Numbered from the stretch's first letter, positions 31,523-41,998 are shown. The stretch: 64,000 nucleotides of DNA from Acinetobacter amyesii (GCF_002018365.1 NZ_MVKX01000001.1:485178-549177); one strand, 5' to 3'. Translations and numbers: made by a program. Notes: generated by a model not told the origin, from the sequence alone.

Positions 31523-31978
31523 ATGTCTCAGTTGGATTTAAATCTGATCGTGTTATTGGTGTTATTGGCTTGTGGCATCTTTAGCCACAATACAGCGATC
31601 ACCATTGCAGCAGGTGTCTTGATTGTTTTCCGCATCACGCCTTTGAGTGAATTTTTCCCCTATCTGCAACAATATGGCTTAAACATTGGCATTATTATTT
31701 TAACCATTGGCGTACTCACGCCGATCGCTAGTGGGAAAATACCCGGCGATTCGATATTAAAATCCTTTTTAAGTTGGAAATCCCTCGTCGCGATCGCCAT
31801 TGGCGTCTTTGTTGCTTGGTTAGGCGGTCGCGGAGTCAAACTGATGTCGAATCAGCCAGATGTGGTTGCCGGACTACTGATTGGGACAGTCGCAGGTGTT
31901 GCGATGCTACGTGGTGTACCCGTCGGCCCACTCATTGCAGCAGGCATCTTGTCGCTACTGATTGGGATTAAGCAATAA
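31523..31978 (+). CDS. DUF441 family membrane protein
   Basis: A 151-residue inner membrane protein with four hydrophobic segments: near 6-25, 45-65 ([20 protein letters not shown]), 80-100 and 118-148. The block [20 protein letters not shown] and [20 protein letters not shown] are the DUF441 (YeaL-like) signature. Function is unknown in all members that I know of. It is transcribed rightward alone, away from RsuA, with the MFS gene converging from the other side. Confidence 0.88.
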   Translation: MSQLDLNLIVLLVLLACGIFSHNTAITIAAGVLIVFRITPLSEFFPYLQQYGLNIGIIILTIGVLTPIASGKIPGDSILKSFLSWKSLVAIAIGVFVAWLGGRGVKLMSNQPDVVAGLLIGTVAGVAMLRGVPVGPLIAAGILSLLIGIKQ

Positions 31979-32010
31979 GGCCGTTGTTGCCCTAGAGGTT
32001 TAACAAAATT

Positions 32011-33234
32011 TTAATTTGAGCCATGCTGCATTTGAAATAATCGCCGACTGAGCATGACTCCAACGAATGACAACGCTGACATCAAGATACCCGCCCAAAA
32101 CCACGCTCCAGTATGAGAAACTACAGAGGCAATCACAGGTGGCAGAACAAATTGGGAAATTGCAGAACATTGTAAAATCATGCCGACCGTCGTACTAATT
32201 GCCGCAGGATAAGGTGCAAAATGCAGTGCTTGCGCAAAGACCGTCGCAGCAACTAAGCCACCAAAAAGCGAAAAACTGAACACCGTTAAATAATGCAATA
32301 AAAACGGTAACGCGTCTTTAAAGAGATAAAATCCTAAGGAGCAAATGATCAAGACGGCAAAACCCAGTTGGACTAAAGTTTTAGCTTGAAAACCACGCTG
32401 TAATAGCAGTCCACACCCCCATGTGCCTACTGCATTGGCAACGGCAACACTGGCTGTTAAAGCGCCTGCCAATTCTGCTGAAATTTGGTTTTGTGCATAA
32501 ATCATCGGTAAGAAACCCACCAATGCAAACCACTGCCCTGCATATGTCCCAAAAATGAGCGCCAAAAGCCATGCTGCTGGATGTTTAAGAGTATCCCTAA
32601 TGAGACCAATAACAGGTGTGGTATTGAGTGCCACATTAGGCTGAGGAATAAACATGGCGATACAGAGCAATAATGCCGCAGTAACCATAGCGAAACTGAG
32701 CCAAACTACGCTCCAACCATATTGAGCAATTAGAAATGGCGCCACTAATAAGGCAATTCCCATACCTCCGCCCATATAAGCACTCCACAGCCCCATCTTC
32801 GCGCTGATGTGTTGTAGCGGTACTAGCTGACGGATAAATGCAGGCCCTGTGAGAGTCACCAATAAGAAGCCAAATCCTTCTATGACACGCAGCAGCAACA
32901 AAACATCAAAGCTTTGTGCAAAACTCCCCCATGTACTTGCAATCGTCAATAAACTTAAGCCCAGTAAAATACACAGCTTAAATCCAATTTTTTGGATATA
33001 ACTGCCAATCAACAATGCAAAGCACATTCCTGCACCCTGTACCAATGAGAGCAATAAACCAGACTGAATAAAGCTAATGCCGAGTTGCTGTTGTAATACA
33101 GGTATTGCGGGCGGTAGTTTCCCGATATGCATTGCTGCAATAAAACCTGCTGCAATAATGAATAAATCTTTTGACATCCCTTTCATTGAATTGTCATGCT
33201 CTTTTCGCCATGCAATAGCGCTCAGCATAACCAT
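32011..33234 (-). CDS. Major facilitator superfamily transporter
   Basis: A 407-residue protein with about 12 hydrophobic segments. The N-terminal part has AAMHIGKLPPAIPVLQQQLG, then the loop-2 region IQKIGFKLCILLGLSLL, which corresponds to the G-x-x-x-D/R-R-x-G-R motif in weak form. RVIEGFGFLLVTLTGPAFIR follows, as in CynX/NimT-type transporters. The substrate cannot be named. The start could be the ATG at 33186 (MKGMSKDLF), leaving a shorter and more typical N-terminus. It converges with the DUF441 gene. Confidence 0.85.
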   Translation of the reverse strand: MVMLSAIAWRKEHDNSMKGMSKDLFIIAAGFIAAMHIGKLPPAIPVLQQQLGISFIQSGLLLSLVQGAGMCFALLIGSYIQKIGFKLCILLGLSLLTIASTWGSFAQSFDVLLLLRVIEGFGFLLVTLTGPAFIRQLVPLQHISAKMGLWSAYMGGGMGIALLVAPFLIAQYGWSVVWLSFAMVTAALLLCIAMFIPQPNVALNTTPVIGLIRDTLKHPAAWLLALIFGTYAGQWFALVGFLPMIYAQNQISAELAGALTASVAVANAVGTWGCGLLLQRGFQAKTLVQLGFAVLIICSLGFYLFKDALPFLLHYLTVFSFSLFGGLVAATVFAQALHFAPYPAAISTTVGMILQCSAISQFVLPPVIASVVSHTGAWFWAGILMSALSFVGVMLSRRLFQMQHGSN

Positions 33235-33289
33235 TCAAAATATTCAAATCAGTCAAAAAACAAATAACGTTAGATTAATTTTCAATTAG

Positions 33290-34312
33290 TTATTCAATAT
33301 TAACTTGTTTCCGCTCACGCTTATTGGCGTACATTTTCAAATCTGCCATTTCCACCAATTGATCGATGGATTGTGCATCTTCTGGAAATAAAGCCATGCC
33401 AATACTGGCACCAATTTTCAAGCTCATTTGCTCAAATGCAAATGGCAGTCCGCAACTTTCTGCGATTCGATTCATCGCCGTTTGCGCACGTTCTAAGTTG
33501 GCAATATTGGTTAAGATCACAGCAAACTCATCACCACCCAAGCGTGCGACCAAGTCATCTTGACGTGTTTCACGCAAAATGCGCTGTGCAATTTCTTTCA
33601 GTGCAGCATCCCCAATGCGATGTCCAAACTGATCATTGATCGGCTTTAGACCATCCATATCAATCATCAATATGCCCAATACTTTTTTCTGCGCGCGAGC
33701 TTTTTCTATCCCTTGTCGTAAAAAATCGACAAACAAAGCCCGATTGGCTAAGCCGGTTAAGCTATCTTGAGTCGCCAATTTATATAACTCTGTCGCACCG
33801 AAACGTGTCGCATGGTACATCGCCGCAGCGATCAACTCAGACATCAAACTCAATATATGTAAGTCAGCTTCCTGAAAGGCATCGACTTGATCAGAGTAAA
33901 TCTTTAAAACACCAACACCTTCATCACAGTGAATCAATGGCACCACAGCCATCGAACGCAACCCGACACGTCGACATGCCACGCGATCTACCCGTGCATC
34001 TGTTTCCGAATCTTGGCAATACAGTGTTTGTTTCTGCGCAATACATAGACCTGATAAGCTATTTTCAATATGTAGTCTTAAACCCAGTAAATGACTCGCC
34101 CCACCAGACACTGCACGATAGACCATATCACCATCTTCAGCCAACTCTACAACTGCACCTTTGGCATGTGTAATCTGCTGCGCCTGTTCTGCCACTACGG
34201 TCATCACTGCATTTAGATCTAAACCCAGTTTGGCAATTGCTGTCTGCGTTTGAATCACAGACATGAGTTGAGTTGGTGAGGGTTCTATATTATTCGGCAT
34301 GATTGAGCTCAA
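33290..34312 (-). CDS. GAF-GGDEF diguanylate cyclase
   Basis: A 340-residue soluble signalling enzyme. A GAF sensor spans about 30-170 (VVEQAQQITHAKGAVVELAE, then GLRSMAVVPLIHCDEGVGVL). The GGDEF domain spans about 178-335 with TQDSLTGLANRALFVDFLRQ and the intact active-site loop LVARLGGDEFAVILTN. It should make cyclic di-GMP from GTP. There is no clear R-x-x-D inhibitory site four residues before GGDEF (VAR-L), so product inhibition may be weak. The ligand of the GAF domain is unknown. The gene stands alone on the minus strand. Confidence 0.9.
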   Translation of the reverse strand: MSSIMPNNIEPSPTQLMSVIQTQTAIAKLGLDLNAVMTVVAEQAQQITHAKGAVVELAEDGDMVYRAVSGGASHLLGLRLHIENSLSGLCIAQKQTLYCQDSETDARVDRVACRRVGLRSMAVVPLIHCDEGVGVLKIYSDQVDAFQEADLHILSLMSELIAAAMYHATRFGATELYKLATQDSLTGLANRALFVDFLRQGIEKARAQKKVLGILMIDMDGLKPINDQFGHRIGDAALKEIAQRILRETRQDDLVARLGGDEFAVILTNIANLERAQTAMNRIAESCGLPFAFEQMSLKIGASIGMALFPEDAQSIDQLVEMADLKMYANKRERKQVNIE

Positions 34313-34552
34313 ACAGGTTTCAGTGTGAGATACAGCTCAATTCTAAAAATTATTCATCCACTTGTATAGCAATCTTAAAGTGATTTCTGTGCATTCAAGC
34401 ACTTTAGATACAACTCTTTCAAATATTGCTCTTTAAAAAAAATGCACTCAAGGAAACAACAGAGCATGCAGAATCATCGATACATATTTCGAAGGTTGGG
34501 GAAAGTCATGATGTATAGATGACCCACGTATTTCACGACCCTCCACTGGATA

Positions 34553-34879
34553 TTATTTCAAGGCGTAAATTTCACTCTGCATCCATTCTCCGCCTTCCAA
34601 TTGTACATCTACAGCCACACGTTGGTATTCAGCCCCTTCAAATTCATCTAAAGCCGCCCAATGTGCTGCTAAATTTTCAGAGATAAAAACATAGCCTTCA
34701 ATGGCTTGACCTGCCTTCGATAAACGAATGCCCGGACTACCCATCGCCGCGCCCCAGCCTTTATGTTCTAATTCACCCCAAACTACACCTTTCTTCCACT
34801 CGCCACCAATACGCTCCATCACGTGTGCATTAGGCTGACCTAGACGTAATGTCCCGTATACAAAAAGACTCTGTGTCAT
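34553..34879 (-). CDS. Gamma-glutamylcyclotransferase-like (AIG2/YtfP) protein
   Basis: A 108-residue protein of the GGCT-like fold. It has the substrate loop SLFVYGTLRLGQPNAHVM near the start (V-Y-G-T-L-x-x-G), and GGEWKKGVVWGELEHKGWGA. The catalytic glutamate is expected in LDEFEGAEYQRVAVDVQLEG (about 75-94). Family members act on gamma-glutamyl amines or related groups; the exact substrate is unknown. It follows the MetR-like gene by nine bases on the same strand, so the two may be co-transcribed. Confidence 0.87.
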   Translation of the reverse strand: MTQSLFVYGTLRLGQPNAHVMERIGGEWKKGVVWGELEHKGWGAAMGSPGIRLSKAGQAIEGYVFISENLAAHWAALDEFEGAEYQRVAVDVQLEGGEWMQSEIYALK

Positions 34880-34888
34880 AGATCCTCC

Positions 34889-35809
34889 TTAGTTGGAATA
34901 ATATTGATTGCGTTTTTGTGAGAATTTCGCCAACTGTTTTAGGAAGCCTTCAAAATAGCTTTTTTCAGCCTCTTCTGTACGATAGCCGGCGTACAAAGTT
35001 CGTCTTAAACCTTCAGGTGAAACACAATCTAAGCGTCGAGAGGTCACCCAACCTTTTTGCTCATATTCATTCACGACCCAATCAGGTAACGCCGCGATAC
35101 CACGACCGCTTGCAACCAACTGAATCAGCATCTGGGTCAAATCTGTAGTACGGACATGTTTAGGCTGAATATTGGCCGGTAAAAATAATTTCGCCATGAT
35201 ATCTAAACGATGTTTATCGACCGGATAGGTAATCAGCGTTTCTTCTGCTAATTCTTGAACAGTCACATTTGTCGCACGAACCAATGGATGTGTATTGGAC
35301 AATACCAAACGAGACTCATATTCAAAGATAGGGAAATATTCCACACCTTTTAAATTGATTGGGTCTGCCGTAATCAGAAGATCAAACTCGCCCGTTTGTA
35401 ATAGTTCATGCGGATTGGCTTCAAAGCCAGATGCAAAGTCTAAATCTACATCGGGGTATTGCTGACGGTAGACATTCAATAACGGCATCAGCCAATCAAA
35501 ACAACTATGACATTCAGAAGAAAAAATAATTCGGCCGGTTTGACCATGCACAATACGTGTAATGTCCGATTGCGCAATTTGAACTTGCGGCAAAATGTCA
35601 TCGGCAAGGCGTAGTAAACGTTGCCCAACATTCGAAAAGGTCACAGGACGTGTGCGTCGGTTCACCACCTCTACCCCATACCAATGATCGAGTTCTTTCA
35701 ACTGGTGTGAAAGTGCAGAAGGCGTTAAACACAGATCATTAGATGCAGCGACCAAAGAACCGTGTTCTCTGAGTGCCAATAAGGTTTTGAGATGGCGTAA
35801 TTCCAACAT
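34889..35809 (-). CDS. metR: LysR family regulator, MetR-like
   Basis: A 306-residue regulator starting at the ATG at 35809 (the TTG at 35821 adds four residues). The helix-turn-helix lies in LRHLKTLLALREHGSLVAAS and LCLTPSALSHQLKELDHWYG. The effector part contains CHSCFDWLMPLLNVYRQQYP and VDLDFASGFEANPHELLQTG. This C-x-x-C-F-x-W-L-x-P pattern and the F-E-A-N-P-H are typical of MetR, which senses homocysteine and controls methionine synthesis. No met gene lies next to it, so its targets are elsewhere. Confidence 0.82.
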   Translation of the reverse strand: MLELRHLKTLLALREHGSLVAASNDLCLTPSALSHQLKELDHWYGVEVVNRRTRPVTFSNVGQRLLRLADDILPQVQIAQSDITRIVHGQTGRIIFSSECHSCFDWLMPLLNVYRQQYPDVDLDFASGFEANPHELLQTGEFDLLITADPINLKGVEYFPIFEYESRLVLSNTHPLVRATNVTVQELAEETLITYPVDKHRLDIMAKLFLPANIQPKHVRTTDLTQMLIQLVASGRGIAALPDWVVNEYEQKGWVTSRRLDCVSPEGLRRTLYAGYRTEEAEKSYFEGFLKQLAKFSQKRNQYYSN

Positions 35810-36002
35810 GAATGTTCTCAACTAAACTTGGGAGCAACTTTGCAATCGAATAGTTTTCGCAAAGCATTAATGAATTAAACTCATCTTATCATTATTTTAT
35901 TAAGTTTTATTCATTTTGAGTTTTATTTGGAACTTTAATCACCAATTCATCGTTTTTAAGCAGATGTAAAGGATGAAAATAAACACAATGCCCACTTATT
36001 AA

Positions 36003-36030
36003 AAAAGCCAGATCGATCAATCTGGCTTTA
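36003..36030 (-). terminator. Intrinsic terminator after the Pif1-like helicase gene
   Basis: AAAGCCAGAT and ATCTGGCTTT form a ten-base stem around a CGATCA loop, with T runs on the minus strand. It lies about 30 bases beyond the helicase stop. Confidence 0.82.
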
Positions 36031-36061
36031 AAAAGTCTACATTCCAAAATGAATGAAAGGG

Positions 36062-37777
36062 TTATTCCACAAATAATAAAGCCAAACGAACTTGGTCATA
36101 TCCCATGCGTGGACTGGTCAACTCCACAATTGGGCGCAGCTTAACCGTGCCGTCATCATTATAATGTGCTGGGTCTTGTCGTTTCGCCAAACGTTTATAG
36201 ATTTTACGCACCTGCTCAACCACGTCTTCTCCCGGATGTGCCACCGAGATATCTAAACCTTGCTCTTTTTGCAGACGAGCCAAATGATTAATAATAGTAG
36301 CTGGTGTTAAACCACGCTCCACTGCAATATCTTGAATTTCATAACCTTCTTCAAACAATTCACGAGTTTGATCTAAAGTCGCTGTGGCAAAGCTTTGTTT
36401 TGCACCAGTTTTGGCAATTTTCTTTTCATTGCGCTCGATTTCCACTTCATTCAGCGTTCCGCCACAGTGACGAATAAAGGCTTTATGTTGTACGGTTAAA
36501 TCGGCCTCTGCAAAATTGGTTTCCGCTTCATCAGAAAGTTCCTGAAAACGTCGATCGGCTTTAATCGCCAAACTGTCGAGTTCTAAGGCTTGTTCATTAA
36601 AACCAAGTAAACGCAAACCATCTAATGTTTTTAAACGCGACAATGCCACATAACCCTGACCTTTCTCAAAAGTATGGGTCAAGTTAATTTCTGCCGCTGC
36701 AAGGGTCATCCCTTGAGATTTGTGAATGGTGATCGCCCAGGCCAAACGCAGTGGAATTTGTTGGAAACTGGCAATGGTTTTACCATCATCATTATCGACA
36801 GACCATGTTTCAGGTTCGACCACCAAGGTTGTGCCATCAGTGAGTTTTACTTTAGGCAAAATGCCATATTCATCATCTTCTTCAAAACCTATAACTTCAC
36901 CAAGGCTGCCATTGATATAGCCCACATCAAAGTTGTTTTTTACAAACATCACTTTGGCATTTTTCTTTAAGGTCAAAGTTTCCGGCGCACGCACTGATGA
37001 TTTTAAGGTTTCAATCAGTTTGTCATTACCATCACATTGCGCATCAAACTGGCGAGATTCTTGTTTAATTTCATTTAGATGCTTATAGTTAATACTGTCC
37101 ACATCCATATTATGGGTATACAGACGCGTAAAGGTTTCACCAATATTTTGCGCACGGGTTTGCCCTAAAGCATGTAAATGATCACCCGTAATTTGCTGAG
37201 CACGAATCGCATTTAAAATATCATTCAGATAGTCATTGCCCTGACGATGTTGTTCGGTCAAATAACACACGCGAAACTTCGCTTCTACCCATGCTTCAGA
37301 CATAAAGCAAAACTTATCACGGTTTAATTCACCTTTACGTCCCACAGGCGGTAACTGGAAGAAGTCACCAGCAACTATGACTTGGATTCCCCCAAAAGCG
37401 TCTTCACTGTCTTTAAAAAATTTTAAAACTTTATTGACCAAATTTAATTGCTTGGCATGTAGCATCGAAATTTCATCGATAATTAAAACTTGGGCATTTT
37501 CCAAATGCTCTTTTAAATATTTACGTTCTTTTAAGCGCTTTAACTCATCTTCGGAAATTGCATCTTTAATACCAATTCCTGCCCATGTATGAATCGTCAT
37601 ACCATTCATATGGGTTGCAGCAATCCCTGTAGAAGCCGTAATTGCCACTGGCACTTTGCGTGCTTTCAGATAATTGATGTACTGATTTAAAGTATAAGTT
37701 TTACCTGCACCAGCCGAACCTGTTAAAAACACATTTTCGCCTGCTTTAAGCAGCTTGAGTGCAGTTTCTTGTTTCAT
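36062..37777 (-). CDS. Pif1/RecD-like superfamily 1B DNA helicase
   Basis: A 571-residue helicase. Motif I is NVFLTGSAGAGKTYTLNQYI (Walker A, about 15-34), motif Ia ITASTGIAATHMNGMTIHTW, motif II VLIIDEISMLHAKQL, and motif III VIVAGDFFQLPPVG. Motifs V and VI are found as AWAITIHKSQGMTLAAAEIN and GQGYVALSRLKTLDGLRLLG. These define a Pif1-like 5'-3' helicase. After about 430 it has an extra C-terminal part with IQDIAVERGLTPATIINHLA, a helix-turn-helix-like domain found in related bacterial helicases. Its cellular role is uncertain; genome maintenance is likely. Confidence 0.9.
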   Translation of the reverse strand: MKQETALKLLKAGENVFLTGSAGAGKTYTLNQYINYLKARKVPVAITASTGIAATHMNGMTIHTWAGIGIKDAISEDELKRLKERKYLKEHLENAQVLIIDEISMLHAKQLNLVNKVLKFFKDSEDAFGGIQVIVAGDFFQLPPVGRKGELNRDKFCFMSEAWVEAKFRVCYLTEQHRQGNDYLNDILNAIRAQQITGDHLHALGQTRAQNIGETFTRLYTHNMDVDSINYKHLNEIKQESRQFDAQCDGNDKLIETLKSSVRAPETLTLKKNAKVMFVKNNFDVGYINGSLGEVIGFEEDDEYGILPKVKLTDGTTLVVEPETWSVDNDDGKTIASFQQIPLRLAWAITIHKSQGMTLAAAEINLTHTFEKGQGYVALSRLKTLDGLRLLGFNEQALELDSLAIKADRRFQELSDEAETNFAEADLTVQHKAFIRHCGGTLNEVEIERNEKKIAKTGAKQSFATATLDQTRELFEEGYEIQDIAVERGLTPATIINHLARLQKEQGLDISVAHPGEDVVEQVRKIYKRLAKRQDPAHYNDDGTVKLRPIVELTSPRMGYDQVRLALLFVE

Positions 37778-37873
37778 AAGACCTATACCGTAAAAGAACG
37801 GCTATAGCCTAACGATTTTTGACTCAAAAGTTAAGCGCACAACATAGTTTACTAAATCCGTATTTCGCCAATC

Positions 37874-39889
37874 TTACTTTAAGCTATTGAACCCATTTAA
37901 AAATTCTTTGGCGATATTTACTTTTTCTATTTCTGCTTGGGTATTATTTGAATACTCGAGTTGATCAAAAACCAAAATCTGGTTTTGCACATGACAACCC
38001 AAAGTCATGGATACATGCAAAATGGGATGGTACATATGAAAAGCCACATACGCCCCTGCAATGATGCTGGCACTATAACTTGATGCTAAACAATGTCGAA
38101 AGTGAATAGATTCATCAATGATTCGATCAATGGTTTTTAATTCCTCAAAGACCCAATCTTGAAAATAGATCTTGTCGTCAGTTGTAAACGGCTGCCAGAC
38201 CGTTGTCGCAAATTCACGCTTTAATTGAGTTAACACTTCCTGCTTTTGTTGCTTGGCATGCCAATGCACTGCCTGATGAAAGACCCCATTCCACGTGATA
38301 TTTTTAGGCACTGTATGACCTGTAGAATAAGTCGCACTGACATAGTCACGCACGTAGGCATCAAATACAGATACTCTTAAATTGGCATGCTTTAAATAAA
38401 ATAAATTTCGAAAATCCTGCAGTTGAATTTTATGTTGTCGTAAAACATTTAAAAACTGGCGATTTTCTTGGGTTTCTGGACGAATAAAATCCATCAAATC
38501 CTGTGGTAAATGCTGCGTACAACGCATTAAATGCTGCAGATAGGCCAGCATAATACGGCTCAAGGGTAGATAGACTTTTTTTATGGCCTGATCCTCTGTA
38601 CCCAAAACCTGTCGCATTAAAATCAACCATTCATCTAAATACAAAATCGATGGGCTGATGACAACACGGTGATCATCATGTTGCTGATATTTTCGTTGTA
38701 AAACAAACTGTAGATTTTTTTCATGATTAAACCAATCATGTTCATACGCAATCGCATGGCAATTTTGAATAAATAAACGCGCAGCAACAAACTGAAAATG
38801 TTGTAAGGTCGCAAGAATCAATGCGGGATGAATATGCTGCGTATCGACAAAACTCAATGCCGTCACAGCCACTCGTACATTACTGTGTTGGAAATTACGA
38901 CTCAGCCAATCCAACACTTCGACTGACTGCTTGAACATCCATCGCACTGCACGGTTGTTATCAAGTAAAGGGAGTTTTCCACATTTTTTTTGCCAAATTG
39001 CTGTGGTTTGCACAAAATTACTATGGCTTAATATGCCCTGCTCTGCCCAAACATCCCGATGCATCAAACGAATAAAACCTAGTAAATTGGGACGCTCATA
39101 TGCATGGTCGAGCAACAATATAATATCTTCTATGTGTTCATTTAATTCTTGTAAATTGAACCGATCTTCATAGCTCAAACTCATAATCCTGTATATTGTC
39201 GGATCTAAAAATTGTGCTGTAGCAAAACAAATCTCATCCAAACTATCCATCAAGAGCTGTATCGGCAATATTTCAGCTTCTGTAAGTGAATGAAGCGCAA
39301 ACATCTGCTCAATCTTTTGCATCAACCAATGTGGTAGACAGATTTGGCATTCGATATACGTTTGTAATAGCGGTGTCTGATAAATCTGCTGCTCTTGCAT
39401 CAGCTGATCAAAAATTTGCGCTTCAACTGCTGTCATCTGTGCTAAAAACTGTCGAACACGCGCTGGTCCATTTAGATTTTGAAAAATCGACTGTAAGATC
39501 AAATGTCTAAATTGCTGTGCTTTTTCTCTGAGCAAGAGTGAATGTTGCGGCTTTAGGTCGCCAGTAAAAAAATACAATTCATGAAATAAGAAATCTTCTA
39601 TTGCCTCAATACAAGGTACTGTCGAATGCAATTCAGTAATTTTGATAGGTCTAAACGGACTTCTTGGAAACTGGTAGCCAATTGATTCACGACTTTGTAG
39701 CTGTAAGGTCCATAGTCCATTACACAGTTGAATGCGGTGCTGCTCTTGCTCAATTTTAAAGATATTTTGTGAATTTAGAGCCGTAGCAAGATTCATTTGC
39801 TCTTGATACAACTTTTTTAAAATTGGTGATATTCGAATATGTTGCCGAGCAATATTCTCTAGCTGCGGGGTCAAGCTTTTCTGTTCCAT
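37874..39889 (-). CDS. Large protein with possible PcfJ-like C-terminal domain
   Basis: A 671-residue, mostly helical protein of unknown function. The C-terminal 90 residues contain IIDESIHFRHCLASSYSASI, then GAYVAFHMYHPILHVSMTLG and a late QLEYSNNTQAEIEKVN. The E-S-x-x-x-x-H-C-L-x-S-Y pattern followed by a T/S-x-x-L/G strand and Q-x-x-x-x-N-N resembles the PcfJ domain from conjugative elements, found in many unrelated loci. No transmembrane or enzyme motif is obvious in the first 570 residues. It reads with the helicase gene downstream, separated by about 100 bases. The domain call is by eye. Confidence 0.5.
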   Translation of the reverse strand: MEQKSLTPQLENIARQHIRISPILKKLYQEQMNLATALNSQNIFKIEQEQHRIQLCNGLWTLQLQSRESIGYQFPRSPFRPIKITELHSTVPCIEAIEDFLFHELYFFTGDLKPQHSLLLREKAQQFRHLILQSIFQNLNGPARVRQFLAQMTAVEAQIFDQLMQEQQIYQTPLLQTYIECQICLPHWLMQKIEQMFALHSLTEAEILPIQLLMDSLDEICFATAQFLDPTIYRIMSLSYEDRFNLQELNEHIEDIILLLDHAYERPNLLGFIRLMHRDVWAEQGILSHSNFVQTTAIWQKKCGKLPLLDNNRAVRWMFKQSVEVLDWLSRNFQHSNVRVAVTALSFVDTQHIHPALILATLQHFQFVAARLFIQNCHAIAYEHDWFNHEKNLQFVLQRKYQQHDDHRVVISPSILYLDEWLILMRQVLGTEDQAIKKVYLPLSRIMLAYLQHLMRCTQHLPQDLMDFIRPETQENRQFLNVLRQHKIQLQDFRNLFYLKHANLRVSVFDAYVRDYVSATYSTGHTVPKNITWNGVFHQAVHWHAKQQKQEVLTQLKREFATTVWQPFTTDDKIYFQDWVFEELKTIDRIIDESIHFRHCLASSYSASIIAGAYVAFHMYHPILHVSMTLGCHVQNQILVFDQLEYSNNTQAEIEKVNIAKEFLNGFNSLK

Positions 39890-40106
39890 CTTCCGCCCTA
39901 ACGATCATTGATTACTTTTCAACCTTCACTATAGTCAAAGTTTAATGCTCCGACTACTGCCATTAATCGGCCAAATAGCTGTTAAAAAGGTCAATGCAAA
40001 GGCGTTAAATAAAAAAAATCTAAAAGCTATTGTTGTGACAAAATTCTCTACAATTTTGAGCTGTGACGGATAAAAAATGGATGAAGTTTAAGAGTAGTCA
40101 CTATTA

Positions 40107-40871
40107 TTAATCTGTAGAATGTTGTTCTGCACGGATTTTTTTAAGCTGTTCTATCGCAGTGTAAATATCTTGTTGTAGAGCCTCTCGATAACGCTTTAAA
40201 TCCTCCACACTCTGAATATGACTCAAACTTTGACGGGGTAAAAATTGAAAATAGAACGGAATGCGCTTGGGGATAATACGTTTGGGTAAAGACGGAATCA
40301 CATCACCATGACGTAATAATTTATCGAGTTTTTGTATTTTTAATAGTTGTTTGAACCAACGATGTTCAACGATCACACTGGCATCAAAACCCAGTTCAAA
40401 GACTTCATCTCCACCTAAAGCGGCAAAAGGCACGATGTCATAATTAAATTCTTGCGCCAGTTTTAAAAAGCCATAACGTTGCTTCCAGATCAGTTGATAG
40501 GCTTCCCCTTTTCGCTTCAATACCTCTCGACCGCCGCCGGGAAAAACTAAAATGGAATAGCCTTGTTGCATCACTGTTCTGACATAGTCCTGAATGCCTT
40601 GGACTGCACCGAACTTTTTGACCATGCCACGCCAACCGGGCAAATAAAAATGGCTATGATCAGCAATACTGACCACAGCCACTTTATGTTCATTGTAGAG
40701 ATAATCAATAATCACCGGTGAATCGAGTACACCGTAAATTGTGTGATTCCCTACATACATTGCAGGTTTAGATGCATCGATGTATTCAGCACCCAAAAAG
40801 GTCGGTGTGAAATACATGCGGGATAAAGCGCTTAAACGCTTTATCCATTTTGCATCATGTTCAACCTGCAA
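40107..40871 (-). CDS. Lysophospholipid acyltransferase family protein
   Basis: A 254-residue acyltransferase of the PlsC/DAGAT-like superfamily. The catalytic block is KPAMYVGNHTIYGVLDSPVI, where N-H-x-x-x-G-x-x-D takes the place of H-x4-D. The second block is ILVFPGGGREVLKRKGEAYQ, followed by GFLKLAQEFNYDIVPFAALG, as in plant esterase/DAGAT-type enzymes. It should transfer an acyl chain to a lipid or alcohol at the inner membrane. The start codon is probably TTG at 40871 with an AAGG ten bases upstream. It follows the FabH-like gene by 11 bases, so it may use products of that enzyme. Confidence 0.8.
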   Translation of the reverse strand: MQVEHDAKWIKRLSALSRMYFTPTFLGAEYIDASKPAMYVGNHTIYGVLDSPVIIDYLYNEHKVAVVSIADHSHFYLPGWRGMVKKFGAVQGIQDYVRTVMQQGYSILVFPGGGREVLKRKGEAYQLIWKQRYGFLKLAQEFNYDIVPFAALGGDEVFELGFDASVIVEHRWFKQLLKIQKLDKLLRHGDVIPSLPKRIIPKRIPFYFQFLPRQSLSHIQSVEDLKRYREALQQDIYTAIEQLKKIRAEQHSTD

Positions 40872-40882
40872 ATGTGCTGACC

Positions 40883-41998
40883 TTAGGCAGCATCATGTTT
40901 TTGAACAAGTACAGAACCTACTGAGTAGCCTGCACCAAATGAGCAAAGTACACCGTACTCGCCATGGTTTACTTCATTCGCAGTACGGTGCAATGCAATA
41001 ATGACACCTGCTGATGAAGTATTGGCAAATTCATCAAGAATAATTGGCACAAGGTCTGGCTGAGCATGTTCTTTGCCCACAACCAGTTTCAGAATCAATT
41101 CATTCATGCTGGCATTTGCTTGGTGTAACCAAAAGCGTTTTACATCTGTTGCCGCAATTTTGTTGTCATCCAATTGCTTAGTGATCATTTTCGCCACTAA
41201 TGGACATACTTCTTTAAATACTTTACGACCGTCTTGACGGAAACGGTTATTGTCGATGTCAGCATCGACTTCACTCATATTTAAGTAACCGAAGTTGTTA
41301 CGAATGTTGTTTGAGAACTGTGTAAACAGGTCAATATCCAACACTTCAAAACCAGCTTTGGTTTCAGTTTCTTCAATGATCGAAGCCGTTGCAACGTCAC
41401 CAAAGATGAAGTGGCAGTCACGCATACGGAAATCTGTATGACCAGATGTGATCTCAACGTTCACCAATAACACGCGACGAGCGCCTGATTTAATCGCGTC
41501 ATAAGCTTGCTTGATACCAAAAGTTGCAGCTGAACATGCAACGTTCATGTCATAGGCATAGCCCTGAATACCCAATGCAGTTTGGATCTCAATCGCTACA
41601 GCAGGATAAGCACGTTGAATATTTGAACAAGACAAAATCACTACATCGATGTCTTCTGCAGTCACGCCTGCATTTTCCATCGCTTGTTTAGCCGCAGCAA
41701 CACCCCATTCCGCTTGTAGCGAAATTTCATCATTTGGACGTTCATGTAACACTGGGCGTAAACGTTTTGGATCTAAAATACCGCTTTTTTCAGCAACATA
41801 ACGTGCTTTCACGCCAGACGCTTTTTCGATAAATTCTGCACTTGAACCACGGCGCGCTTCTAGCTCACCGGCTTCAATTTTTTCAGCATTGTCGCTGTTG
41901 TACTGTTCCACATAAGCATTTAAAGCTTCAACTAACTCTTCGTTAGTAATTACGTCTTCTGGATGATAAAGACCTGTACCCGTAATGCGGATGCCCAT
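40883..41998 (-). CDS. Beta-ketoacyl-ACP synthase III family enzyme (FabH-like)
   Basis: A 371-residue thiolase-fold enzyme. Catalytic residues are the cysteine in [14 protein letters not shown], the histidine in [15 protein letters not shown] and the asparagine in [15 protein letters not shown], the Cys-His-Asn triad of KAS III. It is longer than E. coli FabH (317) because of an insertion near 30-85 with [20 protein letters not shown], as in a separate group of FabH homologues. It condenses an acyl-CoA starter with malonyl-ACP to begin fatty acid or similar synthesis. The neighbouring acyltransferase may share a pathway with it. Confidence 0.88.
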   Translation of the reverse strand: MGIRITGTGLYHPEDVITNEELVEALNAYVEQYNSDNAEKIEAGELEARRGSSAEFIEKASGVKARYVAEKSGILDPKRLRPVLHERPNDEISLQAEWGVAAAKQAMENAGVTAEDIDVVILSCSNIQRAYPAVAIEIQTALGIQGYAYDMNVACSAATFGIKQAYDAIKSGARRVLLVNVEITSGHTDFRMRDCHFIFGDVATASIIEETETKAGFEVLDIDLFTQFSNNIRNNFGYLNMSEVDADIDNNRFRQDGRKVFKEVCPLVAKMITKQLDDNKIAATDVKRFWLHQANASMNELILKLVVGKEHAQPDLVPIILDEFANTSSAGVIIALHRTANEVNHGEYGVLCSFGAGYSVGSVLVQKHDAA

